Below are positions 8,390-17,643 of a stretch of 64,000 nt of DNA, in pieces. The translations under genes and the position numbers were made by a program. The stretch's first letter is position 1. Every line of letters starts with the position of its first letter. The stretch is from Mycolicibacter terrae (GTDB lineage Bacteria > Actinomycetota > Actinomycetes > Mycobacteriales > Mycobacteriaceae), in NCBI RefSeq assembly GCF_010727125.1, contig NZ_AP022564.1, forward strand, positions 124,001 through 188,000, written 5' to 3'. A model generated the notes under the pieces. The model made no database searches. It was not told where the DNA came from and saw nothing but the letters and a program-made list of their open reading frames with translations.

Positions 8390-8568
8390 GTCGACAAGTA
8401 CTTTTGTGGTGAACGCCGCCATATGGAACGACCTCTTCACGAAGAAGTGCGTTGCGCCGTGGCCGCATCGCGCGTTCAGGCATTCCGCTGATGCGGGCGG
8501 AAGGGCCATTACCGCCGTCCCGTCAGCGTCCGAAGACGTCCCGGCAAATCTGCACACAAGTTGGCGCC

Positions 8569-9117
8569 GTGTCAGCGAGCGCGCATGTCTTCTACGAATT
8601 GCTGTCCGGAGTTGCGATGCCGTTCGCGTCGGTGATTGGTCCGGTGCCGGCAGCGACGGGTTGGGGCATGAGCACCGCAGTAGTACTTCGCATGGCGGAA
8701 CGTGCCGATAAGCGTCACGAGGCTGTCCTCGGTGTTGTGAACGGCCTGTTCCTGACGACCGTGTTGGCTCACTTCATACACTGGCCGAAGCGCTGGAGAT
8801 TTGGTGTGCCAAGCCTGTCCGAGTGCGAAGGACTATGCGGCCCAATCCTGGTGCCTTACAACGGTATTCTTTACATTTCGGGGCTCAGTGCTGTAGCCGG
8901 ATTGCTGGAGAATGGTCGCCGAGGTGCGGTCCGTGGTGCGATCGTCCCGCTGCTGGGTGTTCCAGTTCTCCTTCGACTGCAGCGGATGGAATTCCGTCGG
9001 CTCAGTCTTCAGGCCCGGCGCAATCCTCGGTGGTGGAATCGCCGTCTGCAGATGCAACCGCCCGACCGTTCGACATCGTCAGATCCCGACCAACAGGTGC
9101 TAGGGGCAGAGTCATAG
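8569..9117 (+). CDS. Conserved hypothetical membrane protein
   Basis: About 182 residues from the in-frame GTG at 8569. Several hydrophobic segments are visible (YELLSGVAMPFASVIG, ALVING-like VLGVVNGLFLTTVLAHFIHW, GILYISGLSAVAGLL, IVPLLGVPVLLRL), so four short membrane helices are likely. The central SECEGLCGPILVPYNGILY block looks conserved and the basic C-terminus is probably cytosolic. I recall uncharacterised actinobacterial proteins of this pattern but can name no function. The frame opens further upstream (to 8452), but that part is unlike a protein. It is convergent with the CMD-family gene at 9149. Confidence 0.65.
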   Translation: MSASAHVFYELLSGVAMPFASVIGPVPAATGWGMSTAVVLRMAERADKRHEAVLGVVNGLFLTTVLAHFIHWPKRWRFGVPSLSECEGLCGPILVPYNGILYISGLSAVAGLLENGRRGAVRGAIVPLLGVPVLLRLQRMEFRRLSLQARRNPRWWNRRLQMQPPDRSTSSDPDQQVLGAES

Positions 9118-9148
9118 CACGGAGTCGACATGGCGAGCCGATCACCCT

Positions 9149-9724
9149 TCAGTCAACGGAGGGTCGAACTCCGTCAGGGGGCCATCCTTCGAGGCCGTCT
9201 TCTAGCGGCACGTGCAAGGACCGCAGCAGCGCTGAGAACAATCTCCAATTCCCGATCGCGGCGACGAGTTCGACGAGGACGGCCGGGTCCCCGTGCAACG
9301 CGCGCTGACACTCAGCCCAGGTTTCATCCGAGATGGTGCCGTCACGCAACGTCTCGTCTGTCGCCGCCAGTACCGCCCGCTCGGCTTCGCCGAAGTGGCC
9401 GGCGTTCTGCCAGTCGCGCACCCCGAGCAGGTCGCGTTCGGGCACATCGAGCAAGCGGGCAACCCTCCAGTGTTGCGTCCACTCATAGACCGAATCAGTG
9501 ACCCAGCCGATTCGCATGATGATCAGCTCCCGTAGCCGCGCATCCAGCGCGCCTTTCCACAGCAACGCCTCCAGCATTCCATGCAATGCGACGGCTACAG
9601 GGGGCTGATGAAGCGCGATCCTGAAAACAGACAGTTCAGCCATGGCGTCCGGAATCCCGCATTGAGCGGCGCGCTCGCGGGCATCTGTCAGGGCAAGCAT
9701 GTCAACCCGGCTTTGGCTGCTCAC
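9149..9724 (-). CDS. Carboxymuconolactone decarboxylase-like (CMD/AhpD fold) protein
   Basis: 191 residues from GTG 9724, chosen because GGAAGG lies 7 bases upstream. It has an all-helical CMD fold, with ALDARLRELIIMRIGW and YEWTQHWRVARLLD in the core. The CxxC pair of peroxidase-type AhpD proteins is absent; the EWxxH motif resembles the decarboxylase-type branch. It is the last gene of an operon with the MDR dehydrogenase (36-bp gap) and the thiolase-like protein. CMD proteins without CxxC often accompany catabolic clusters; the specific reaction is unknown. Confidence 0.8.
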   Translation of the reverse strand: MSSQSRVDMLALTDARERAAQCGIPDAMAELSVFRIALHQPPVAVALHGMLEALLWKGALDARLRELIIMRIGWVTDSVYEWTQHWRVARLLDVPERDLLGVRDWQNAGHFGEAERAVLAATDETLRDGTISDETWAECQRALHGDPAVLVELVAAIGNWRLFSALLRSLHVPLEDGLEGWPPDGVRPSVD

Positions 9725-9759
9725 GGTGGATCCTTCCGGTTGGGCGCTAGTTGGCGCTG

Positions 9760-10857
9760 TCAGGCGATCGGCACAAAGACGTTGTGCAGAGCGGGGACCC
9801 GGTCCGGCTCGTTGCCGGCCAGAAGGTCGAGCAGCCCGGGCAGGCCGGCGAAACCGGTGATCTCGCGGTGCAATTCTTCGAAGGGCCAACGCCTAGAGAC
9901 CAGCAGCTCGATGGCGCTCTGGTAGGCGGGGTAGTCGACCCCCAACGAACCGAAGATGCGTAGTTCCTTGAATACGAGCAGGTCTGGCTCGAAGCCCGGC
10001 GCTCCGCCGCCGCCGCGTGTGCCCGCGACCACCACGCGTCCGCCGGGCTGCGCGAGTGCGACGGCGTCCGCGAATGCGGCTGGCGCCTTCGCGGTGACGT
10101 CGACGACGACATCTGCGAGCCGGCCGGTCGCCATTTGCAGGGCCTGCGCCGGGTCGTCTTCGGTGACGTCGATGGTCAGGTCCACGCCGAACTGGTGGGC
10201 TGCGGCTAGCCGAGTTCGGTCGCGAGGGCCGACCCCGGTCATCGCGACGAATGCCGCTCCGGCCTCCTTGGCGGCTACGGCAGCACAAATCCCGCGGATC
10301 CCTGGTCCGAGGACCGCGACGACGTCGCCCGGGCTTGTCTCGGGCAACATGGCAGCCCATTTGATCCCTGCCCCAAGCGGATTGAACAACGTCGCGACGA
10401 TCGGGTCGAGTCCGTCCGGGACCGGCAACGGCATGGAATCGAACGGCAGATGCAGGTGGGTTGCATAGCCTCCCCACAGGCCGGGCGGGATGTTCACGTC
10501 GACGAAGCCGAACATGGTGGCGAGGCCGTTGCTCGAGCACCTGCGATACTCGCCGCGGCCGCACGAGTCGCACTCCCGACACGATCGGAACACCTCGACG
10601 GCGACTCGCTGACCCACCGAGACGCCCCAACGCTCGCGCGCGGCGTCACCGATTCCCTCGATGACGCCGATGATCTCGTGTCCGGGGATGAAGGCGAACC
10701 CCGTCGGCAGGTGTCCGCTGAACTGCTCGTGGTCGGTTCCGCAGAGCCCGCACGCCTCGATCCGCAGGAGACCGGACTCGTCGTCGATGCGCGGCACCGG
10801 AAGATGCCGCCGTTCAAGGGTGCGCGGCTTGGTCAGCACGAGCGCGTCGGCGTTCAC
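9760..10857 (-). CDS. Zinc-dependent MDR alcohol dehydrogenase-like oxidoreductase
   Basis: 365 residues from GTG 10857, whose first bases overlap the upstream stop (GTGA), so the two genes are probably translationally coupled. The catalytic zinc site is in CGLCGTDH and GHEIIG, and the structural zinc cysteines are in CRECDSCGRGEYRRC. The Rossmann glycine motif is VLGPGIRG, with Gly-Pro in place of the usual GAGGxG. It is likely an NAD(P)-dependent dehydrogenase for an alcohol or hydroxyacyl compound. The operon order is TLP1-like protein, this enzyme, then CMD-like protein. Confidence 0.85.
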   Translation of the reverse strand: MNADALVLTKPRTLERRHLPVPRIDDESGLLRIEACGLCGTDHEQFSGHLPTGFAFIPGHEIIGVIEGIGDAARERWGVSVGQRVAVEVFRSCRECDSCGRGEYRRCSSNGLATMFGFVDVNIPPGLWGGYATHLHLPFDSMPLPVPDGLDPIVATLFNPLGAGIKWAAMLPETSPGDVVAVLGPGIRGICAAVAAKEAGAAFVAMTGVGPRDRTRLAAAHQFGVDLTIDVTEDDPAQALQMATGRLADVVVDVTAKAPAAFADAVALAQPGGRVVVAGTRGGGGAPGFEPDLLVFKELRIFGSLGVDYPAYQSAIELLVSRRWPFEELHREITGFAGLPGLLDLLAGNEPDRVPALHNVFVPIA

Positions 10858-12347
10858 GACAGTTCGAATTCGACGTGTCCGTCCGCCTGCCGCACGGCGA
10901 CTTGGTGTCCGACGCACATGTCTCGTGACATTGCCACCGCCACCTCGGCATCGTCACTGCGCGCCGCGACGCGGCGGCCGTCGGTCATGCGCGCGAAAAT
11001 CGGCACCCAGGAGGGGCCTTGGTCACGGTCGTGCACGACGGTGTATCCATCTATGGTCGCCTCTCCGGATGCGTCGGCGGGAGAAGCGACCGGGAGGGAG
11101 GTGCCGTCGATCGCAGACTGCGCATCGGCCATGTCCGGAGTCTGCCATCCCGTTGGCGGTGGAGTCGCCGACCACAGACCCAGCGAGTGCTTTGTGATGT
11201 ACCAGCCCAGTCCGGACACGAGCCCGACGGCGTCCGGGTCGCTCCTGCAGCGTCGCACCATCTCGACGATCGAATGGCTGACATAGTTGTTACCCGGCCC
11301 TCCGTGGTAGGGCAGTCCGCCGGTCACCGTGAACCCGCGGTCATCCGCCGGGTCGAGATCCAAGGCGTCGATCGCCGCCTCGACCGCGGAAGGAAAGCAA
11401 GAGTAGAAATCAAACCATCTAATGTCGTCGATGTGAAGTCCACTGGCCGCCAATACCGCCTTGCCGGCGGCCCTTATTCCGGCGGAACGACCCAGATCAG
11501 GCCGCTGAACCGGGAAATACACGTCGTTGCATGTGGCCGACGACCACGGGAAGACCCAACGATCACTGGGCACTCCGAGTTCCTCGGCGACTTCGGCGGC
11601 CATGATCACGAAAGCGGCAGCCATATCCACGGCGATGATGCTGTTGAGCAGCTTCGGGTACGGCTCGCACACCATCCGGTTAGCCGGGGAGACCGTGCTG
11701 AGCTCGTCTGCGCTACGGGCACGCGGAAACCAGGCCTGCTCGAGATGTCGGGACGCCTCAACCGTGAACGGAGCCATCAAGTCACCCAGCCAGCGGCGCT
11801 GTTCGTCGAATGTGCGGCCTGATCGGGCCGCGATCGCGGATTCGAAGATCGGGTACACCTCGTGCGGCCAATGTAACCCGGCGCCCACCTCGGCTTCGCT
11901 CAGTCCCGGGCGGGTGTCACCGAGTGACTCGTCCTGTGCTGCGATGGGTTTGGGCTCCAAAAGTGCGCTACCGGATGCGACTTTGCGTGCTGACGCGCCG
12001 CTTTCCGCTCCGACGATCAGAGCCGCGTCGCTGACGCCGCGCCAAATGCGGCGGCCGAGGACCTCGACCAGATACTGGGGGGTGTTGCCGCCGACCGGAC
12101 AACTGATGCGATGATCCGGCGTCAGCCCAGTCGCTTCGGCAATCCTCGACGCGGGGTTGTCGCGTGGGATCATCAAGATTCCGGGCGTCGCCACGGTATC
12201 GATGCGATGCCCGATCGCGGCCGAAGCATCATGCAGCGCTCGACGCGCGGCCTCGGCGGCCAAATCGATGGGATCGACGGTGCCTTCACCGCGATGTGTG
12301 AGTTCACCGACGCCGACGACAACCGGAGTGCGTGGTGGGATGGCCAA
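10854..12347 (-). CDS. Thiolase-like protein, type 1 (TLP1/SCP2-thiolase-like)
   Basis: 497 residues. Thiolase fold for the first 400 or so residues: start PPRTPVVVGVGELTHR, ending with GGLPYHGGPGNNYVSHSI and GLVSGLGWYITKHS (the His/Gly segment of thiolases). A C-terminal add-on domain of about 80-90 residues follows (TIDGYTVVHDRDQ onward), as in mycobacterial TLP1. At the place of the nucleophilic cysteine the sequence reads CPVGGNTPQ, so the usual Cys-Ala-Ser is absent and classical thiolysis is doubtful. It may instead carry out an acyl-CoA lyase or condensing step. First gene of the operon; divergent from the TetR at 12474. Confidence 0.85.
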   Translation of the reverse strand: MAIPPRTPVVVGVGELTHRGEGTVDPIDLAAEAARRALHDASAAIGHRIDTVATPGILMIPRDNPASRIAEATGLTPDHRISCPVGGNTPQYLVEVLGRRIWRGVSDAALIVGAESGASARKVASGSALLEPKPIAAQDESLGDTRPGLSEAEVGAGLHWPHEVYPIFESAIAARSGRTFDEQRRWLGDLMAPFTVEASRHLEQAWFPRARSADELSTVSPANRMVCEPYPKLLNSIIAVDMAAAFVIMAAEVAEELGVPSDRWVFPWSSATCNDVYFPVQRPDLGRSAGIRAAGKAVLAASGLHIDDIRWFDFYSCFPSAVEAAIDALDLDPADDRGFTVTGGLPYHGGPGNNYVSHSIVEMVRRCRSDPDAVGLVSGLGWYITKHSLGLWSATPPPTGWQTPDMADAQSAIDGTSLPVASPADASGEATIDGYTVVHDRDQGPSWVPIFARMTDGRRVAARSDDAEVAVAMSRDMCVGHQVAVRQADGHVEFELS

Positions 12348-12473
12348 CGGTCAGATCACGCTCATCGTCGAGGTCTTCTATGCGACACGACTGCGATATT
12401 GTCACATCCGTTTCCATGCGACAACCGCGGGTGTTCGACAGAGCGAGTCCCTTGACAGGGCATACTCGTACCC

Positions 12474-13121
12474 GTGACGAAGAGATCGTTGCGGCGGGGC
12501 GACGCGACTCCTGGGCGAAACCGCGATATGGCGCGCGATCGCCTACTCGACGCCGCCGAAACGTGCCTGCAAGGCGAGGGGCTGTCGGGCACCACGATGG
12601 AGGATATCGCCAGGCATGCGGGCGTATCGCGCGCCACGGTCTATCGCTACTTCGCTAGTCGCGAATCCGTCGTATCCGGTGTCATCGTCCGCGCAGCGGA
12701 ACGCTACCTGCACCGCACCAGCGGACGGATCTTGGCGCACACCGACTTGGGCTCTGCCATATTGGACTTCGTTGCAGTCACGGTGCGCGCGGCACGCCGC
12801 GAACCGATAATCGGCATGCTCTTCGCCAGCGACGATGAACTCGCCGGCGTGGGACTGGCCGAGGGAACGTCGGTGGCGCTGTTCGAACTCGTCGCCGAGT
12901 TTCTGCGACCCGTGTTCGCCGCACACTGGCATCAACTCGAAGCCGGCGTTTCGGTCGATGACGCCGCCGAATGGATTTTGCGCATCATCCTCAGCTTGCT
13001 CGCGGTTCGCGGCCCCCGGCACCGCAGCCCCGAAGGAATCGATGCTTTCTTGCGCCGATTCCTGCTTCCCGCGCTACTGGCCGACACTCACAGTTGCATT
13101 GCTGCGACAACTGCGGAGTAG
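12474..13121 (+). CDS. TetR-family regulator
   Basis: 215 residues from GTG 12474 (the ATG at residue 19, MARDRLLDAAE, is an alternative). The helix-turn-helix reads MEDIARHAGVSRATVYRYFASRE. It is divergent from the TLP1 operon and 48 bp upstream of a thioesterase/hydrolase pair on its own strand, so it may control either or both. The intergenic 12348-12473 stretch includes TTGACA at 12452, too close to the GTG to be assigned as a -35 box. Confidence 0.85.
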   Translation: MTKRSLRRGDATPGRNRDMARDRLLDAAETCLQGEGLSGTTMEDIARHAGVSRATVYRYFASRESVVSGVIVRAAERYLHRTSGRILAHTDLGSAILDFVAVTVRAARREPIIGMLFASDDELAGVGLAEGTSVALFELVAEFLRPVFAAHWHQLEAGVSVDDAAEWILRIILSLLAVRGPRHRSPEGIDAFLRRFLLPALLADTHSCIAATTAE

Positions 13122-13169
13122 TGTCTCAGCGATGGCATCGGTATCGCTGAACGAAACGAGGCGCTGACC

Positions 13170-13604
13170 ATGGACTTCCCCCAGTTCAACAAGCAAATAG
13201 CCGAGGAGCTCCAGCACGCGGGGGGAACCTCGGGAGGGCTCGCCAAGTACTTGGACTTCCGCCACATCGAGTTCTCCGCCGGGAGACTGGTAGTGGAAAT
13301 GGACGCCCGAGCCGATTTGTTGACTCCTTTCGGCACTCTGCATGGCGGATGCCTGTCAGCGATGGTCGACCACTGCTTGGGCGTGGTGTTCTATCCGGTG
13401 ATCCCACCTGGGTCATGGGTGGCCACAACCGAATTCAAACTGAACCTCCTACGTCCGGTGTCCAGTGGAGTCTGCGTTGCGGTCGCCGACATCATCGCGC
13501 TGGGGAAGCGTAGCGGCGTCGCCAGGATCGACATCACCAATACGGGACGCCCGGTATGCGCCGCACAGGGAACAGTGACCGTCGTCGCCCAGAGCGCCTC
13601 GTGA
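13170..13604 (+). CDS. Hotdog-fold thioesterase (PaaI-like)
   Basis: 144 residues from ATG 13170, with a GAGG site upstream. Hotdog thioesterase signature GTLHGGCLSAMVDHCLG at about 55-71, followed by EFKLNLLRPVSSGV and GRPVCAAQGTVTVV. It should hydrolyse acyl- or aryl-CoA thioesters in the cytosol, releasing CoA. It lies between a TetR gene and an alpha/beta hydrolase in a likely three-gene operon (gaps 48 and 52 bp). The acyl specificity is unknown. Confidence 0.85.
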   Translation: MDFPQFNKQIAEELQHAGGTSGGLAKYLDFRHIEFSAGRLVVEMDARADLLTPFGTLHGGCLSAMVDHCLGVVFYPVIPPGSWVATTEFKLNLLRPVSSGVCVAVADIIALGKRSGVARIDITNTGRPVCAAQGTVTVVAQSAS

Positions 13605-13656
13605 TCCGGTCGCGGAACGAGAACGCTGCCCAAGGCGACCATCGAGGACACAGCAA

Positions 13657-14556
13657 ATGACCTCAACGTTCGAGCGCGTCCGCAACGAAGACGGAACCGC
13701 CCTTGCAGCCGATGTCTACCGACACGAATCCGCCCGCGCGGTCGTCATACTGCTGCACGGCGGTGGACAGAACCGCCATGCCTGGGCGACTACGGCGCGC
13801 CGCTTACACGCGCGCGGGTATACCGTCGTCGCTTACGACGCCCGCGGTCACGGCGACAGCGAGTGGGACCCCGATGGTCGATACGATCTCGACCGACTTG
13901 CATCCGACCTGCTGTCGATTCGCCGATATGCCAGCGATGGCCGCCCGCCAGCTGTCGTTGGCGCATCCTTGGGCGGCATGACGGTGTTGGGAACGCATTT
14001 GGTGGCGCCTGCCGATCTGTGGGGAGCCGTCGTACTGGTCGACATAACTCCGCGAATGGAGTTTCACGGAGCACGCCGCGTCGTGTCTTTCATGGGCGCC
14101 CATCCCGACGGATTCGATACGCTCGACGCGGCCGCGGACGTCATTGCCCAGTACAACCGGCATCGCGCTCGGCCCAAGAACTTGGACGGTCTCCGAAAGG
14201 TCTTGCAGCAGCGCGACGACGGTCGGTGGATCTGGCGATGGGATCCGGCGTTCATAGCTTCCAACTTCGAGTTCCTGCAGGGCGACCCAGCAACTGGTGC
14301 CAAAGAATTCGGCGCCATAAGCGACCTTCTCATCGAAGGGGCCCGCCGCGTGCGAGCACCAACGCTTCTCATTCGCGGCGTTCACTCCGACGTGACGTCG
14401 CAGCAGTCGGTCGAGGAGTTCCTCGAAGTCGTACCGCACGCCGAGGCTGTCGACGTTTCGGGCACGGGCCACATGGTTGCGGGCGACGACAACGACGCCT
14501 TCACTTCGGCAGTCGCAGATTTTCTCGACCGCACGCTGAACGACTCGTCGGACTGA
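13657..14556 (+). CDS. Alpha/beta-fold hydrolase
   Basis: 299 residues from ATG 13657 (GAGGA 8-9 bases upstream). The oxyanion segment is LLHGGGQNRHAW, the nucleophile elbow GASLGG holds the catalytic Ser, and the terminal His is in GTGHMVAG, with an acidic residue in GVHSDVTS. It resembles esterases and ring-cleavage-product hydrolases; the substrate cannot be assigned. Last gene of the TetR-thioesterase-hydrolase group. Confidence 0.88.
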   Translation: MTSTFERVRNEDGTALAADVYRHESARAVVILLHGGGQNRHAWATTARRLHARGYTVVAYDARGHGDSEWDPDGRYDLDRLASDLLSIRRYASDGRPPAVVGASLGGMTVLGTHLVAPADLWGAVVLVDITPRMEFHGARRVVSFMGAHPDGFDTLDAAADVIAQYNRHRARPKNLDGLRKVLQQRDDGRWIWRWDPAFIASNFEFLQGDPATGAKEFGAISDLLIEGARRVRAPTLLIRGVHSDVTSQQSVEEFLEVVPHAEAVDVSGTGHMVAGDDNDAFTSAVADFLDRTLNDSSD

Positions 14557-14980
14557 GCGTCTTTCAGGGCCTTGCGATGGCCGCGGCCCGGCGACGTCAG
14601 GTTGTCAAGGCCTCACGAACCGCTTCCGTGAACGCATTCCTCGGGGGGGTTGCACATCCGCGGGTACGAAGGCCTCGATGCCAAACGAAAATACCGACAA
14701 CGCCAGACCGAGCAACGGCCAGACCGACGAAGATGAGCTTCCACGTCCACACCTCCAGCGGGGCCCGGAGCACAAGACGCCGACCACGGAACTCGACGCT
14801 GCACACCCGGATCCCAACACCCCGCGGCTGTCATATCCGGCCGAAAGGCGAGGAGGTAGTTCCGGGATGAGTTCTATCAACGTCGCAACTGGCCGGGTTT
14901 TCAACCGTCGTCAACATCGACAATGAGATCGGCTTGGGGAGACGAAGGCGAAGGCCTTGCTGGGCTCAGTGGCACGCTCT
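14557..14980. other. Region without a supported gene
   Basis: About 420 bases between the hydrolase and the convergent TetR gene. Overlapping short frames occur on both strands. One minus frame (14597-14806) has a hydrophobic stretch that could pass for a membrane helix, but no ribosome site or known family supports it. Confidence 0.4.
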
Positions 14981-15529
14981 TTACGCGCTCAAAGCTGGCC
15001 CGAGGAACCGCTCAATGATCTCACGTTCTGTGCCAGGAACGCTTGCCGGCCAGTGCCACAGCGCAAGCACTGCGCGTACGAACCACTGGGCGGCGGCCTC
15101 GTCGTGACGGTCTGAGCCGATCATGCTTGTCGCGATGCCGGTGACGATGGGCGAGGTCTCGATCCATCGCCGGTTCTTCGGATTGGATGACCGAAGCAGT
15201 TGTTGGACAATGTGTTCCGTGCGGAGGTGGTGTAGGGCCACGCTGACGGCGACGACGATCCGCTCATGCCCTGTCAAATCGCAGATTGCGTCGTCCACGG
15301 CGTTTACGATGCGCGACGACAGCCTCACCACGACCGCTTCGCAAATCGCGGCTTTCCCACCCGCGTGACGGTAGATCGTTGCCGGCGAACAGTGGACCGA
15401 CGCGGCGAGTTCGTGGATGGAGAAATCATCGAAGCCTCGGCGTCCGATCAAACTCGCGGCCGCCTGGAGAATCCTTTCAGTCGCAGCGGCCGCTCTGGGC
15501 TGCTCGAGTAGCCAGTCGTTGCCTGTCAC
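14981..15529 (-). CDS. TetR-family regulator
   Basis: 182 residues from GTG 15529; the frame also offers a start at 15622 (213 residues). The shorter form is preferred because the extra N-terminus is not TetR-like and its DNA is AT-rich with a perfect palindrome (15571-15580), more like promoter/operator. The helix-turn-helix is HELAASVHCSPATIYRHAGGKAA. It is divergent from the P450 at 15791 and is the best candidate for its regulator. Confidence 0.8.
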   Translation of the reverse strand: MTGNDWLLEQPRAAAATERILQAAASLIGRRGFDDFSIHELAASVHCSPATIYRHAGGKAAICEAVVVRLSSRIVNAVDDAICDLTGHERIVVAVSVALHHLRTEHIVQQLLRSSNPKNRRWIETSPIVTGIATSMIGSDRHDEAAAQWFVRAVLALWHWPASVPGTEREIIERFLGPALSA

Positions 15530-15570
15530 TTCCAAGGCCTTCCGATGTTCGACACCCCTGGTCGGCTTGG

Positions 15571-15580
15571 GAGAATTCTC
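15571..15580. promoter_or_regulatory. Palindrome GAGAATTCTC upstream of the TetR gene
   Basis: A perfect 10-bp palindrome in an AT-rich stretch (15560-15660) between the TetR at 14981 and the P450 at 15791. The position fits an autoregulatory operator if the TetR starts at 15529. Confidence 0.4.
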
Positions 15581-15790
15581 GGAATGAGAATTAATAGACT
15601 CTCCCAATCGCAGTATTAGCATTTCACAGCTCTATAGTGATAATCCAGACCCGCCGAGGGCAGACGATTTCCTATCAACTGTTGCCGCACCATTGACGCG
15701 GTGGATCGCCGTTGGCCAGCCTTGATGCCATGACATACTGCGCAGCGCGCTCAGGCACCAACCGTCCGGCGACCTTAGCGGGGACTACCG

Positions 15791-17092
15791 ATGAGTAGAT
15801 GGCGCTCGGATAGCGCGGTGCGGCAAATCGGGGCACCGGTGGTGGCGGCTGTCGGAATGAACATTGCTGCGGCCGTACGGGTCCGGCGCCGTGGCTATGC
15901 AGGATGGACCGGTGCGGTAAACACCGATTACGATCCACTCGATCCAGCGACCGCGGCGCAGCCATTCGATGCCTATCGCGCGCTGCACGCCGGAGGGCGG
16001 GTGCACTACAACCCCAAACGTGCGACCTTCATTCTGAGCCGACACGAAGACATCCGAGCAGCCCTACGCGACACCGACGCCGTCACAAGTAGCCAGGGCG
16101 TCACCCGAATGAAGATCTCGGCACCGATCTTGGTGCTCACCGACGGCGATGACCACACCCGGCTTCGCAAACAGGTTCAACCCGGGTTCACCAGGGGAGC
16201 TATGAGCGACTGGCAGGGGATGGCAGACCAACTCGCCAAAGAACTCGTCGCCGACGTCGTCGCCAACCCCGGTTGCGACGTTATGGAGCGCCTCGCCGTG
16301 CCTTTGCCCATCCGAATGATCGCGCACATAATCGGGATTCCGCCCGAAGATGTCCAGAACTTCCGATCATGGTCCGAAGACGGTGTCGGCGTCATCAATG
16401 CCGGCGTGAGCCCCGCCGGGCTGCGGCAGGGGCTCAAGGGGGTTCGGGCGATTGCGGCACTGCGCCGGTACTTCAAGGATCAGTTGGCCTCGGGCAAGCT
16501 CAAGGGGTCAGATACCGTACTGGGTCGGCTCGTCGATAACAACGAGGACGGCAAGCTCTCCGACGACGAGCTCTTCTTCATCGCGATGCTCCTGTTATTC
16601 GCTGGGAATGAAACCACCACCAACCTCATCGGCGGGATGTTCGACACCCTTGCCCACGCCCCCGATCAGTTCGCCATGATCCGAGACGATCCCGACCTGA
16701 TCCCCAGCGCTGTCGAGGAACAGCTGCGGTACTCGGCGCCCATCCAAAACCTGTACCGCTACACTCGCACCGACTACAGGGTCGGCGAGGTGACTATCCC
16801 GAGCGGGTCGCGGCTCTTGTTGGCATTCGGCGCGGCCAATCGCGACCCTGAGGTCTTCGAGGATCCCGATACCTACCGCGCTGACCGAAATCCGCGCAAT
16901 CACATCGCATTCGGCTACGGCGTTCACATGTGCATCGGAGCAACCCTCAGTCGCATGGAGGGCCAGGCGGTGCTCCGCGAACTCACTTCCCAAGCCTCGG
17001 CCATCGCAGCGGCCGGTTCGGCCACCTGGTCAACCAACAGCTCACTTCGGGGCACCACTTATCTGCCGATTCGGCTGACACCCGCGCGGTGA
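15791..17092 (+). CDS. Cytochrome P450
   Basis: 433 residues. I-helix AGNETT at 271-276, K-helix Glu310-x-x-Arg313 (EQLR), and heme loop FGYGVHMC with the axial thiolate Cys381. A bacterial class I soluble P450 that would need a ferredoxin and reductase; none is adjacent (the nearest are at 47234 and 48966). The N-terminal 20-25 residues before NTDYDPLDP are unusual, so a later start is possible. I cannot assign the CYP family or substrate. It is divergent from the TetR at 14981 and convergent with the FadD operon. Confidence 0.9.
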   Translation: MSRWRSDSAVRQIGAPVVAAVGMNIAAAVRVRRRGYAGWTGAVNTDYDPLDPATAAQPFDAYRALHAGGRVHYNPKRATFILSRHEDIRAALRDTDAVTSSQGVTRMKISAPILVLTDGDDHTRLRKQVQPGFTRGAMSDWQGMADQLAKELVADVVANPGCDVMERLAVPLPIRMIAHIIGIPPEDVQNFRSWSEDGVGVINAGVSPAGLRQGLKGVRAIAALRRYFKDQLASGKLKGSDTVLGRLVDNNEDGKLSDDELFFIAMLLLFAGNETTTNLIGGMFDTLAHAPDQFAMIRDDPDLIPSAVEEQLRYSAPIQNLYRYTRTDYRVGEVTIPSGSRLLLAFGAANRDPEVFEDPDTYRADRNPRNHIAFGYGVHMCIGATLSRMEGQAVLRELTSQASAIAAAGSATWSTNSSLRGTTYLPIRLTPAR

Positions 17093-17643
17093 TGAACGAG
17101 GACTGTCCGAGAAACCGATGCGTGAATCAACGCGTAATCGGTGACGGTGGATCTCAGCTGGGTGCGCCACGCCAGAGCGTGGGCTTGGCCGCAGTCGACC
17201 GCGGTACTCCTCGCAGCGTAGTAACACCGGTAGTCTCGGACGGATGGGTGTGGTGACCGACGGCGATCCGGATGTCTCGGGCCTCGTGGTCCGAGTCCGA
17301 TTCATGTTTCGACGCTGCCACCGGGCTCTACTGCGGGAAGGCTGATCGGGTGGAGTCGTCGGTCGCCGCCGTACGACACTGAAGCACCCCCCTTTCGCCG
17401 AAGCTCATGGGCGTCAGGGACGCTCAAGCACCTATCGCAAGGTGACAGGCGAGCGCATGGCAAGACCCACCCGCAACACATGCCGGATGTCGTGTTCCTC
17501 CCGGTTGTCTCGGCCGACAAGTCCCAACCCTGCGCCTCTAAACGTTAGCGACAAATAACATCTTCAGCTATTTGCAGCGGTGACCTTGGCTACTCGTCGC
17601 GACAACACTTCCCAAACCCGAGCTCCGCCTCCGGTGTCGTGCC
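17093..17643. other. Convergent intergenic region
   Basis: About 550 bases between the ends of the P450 and FadD genes. No frame has a recognisable product or ribosome site. It may hold terminators or degraded sequence, but I see nothing definite. Confidence 0.4.

Noticed and set aside
12452..12473. TTGACA as a -35 promoter box for the TetR at 12474
   Set aside because: Only about 20 bp from the GTG start, leaving no room for a -10 box upstream of the start.
14597..14926. Small membrane protein or other small gene
   Set aside because: Competing frames on both strands, no ribosome site and no family resemblance.
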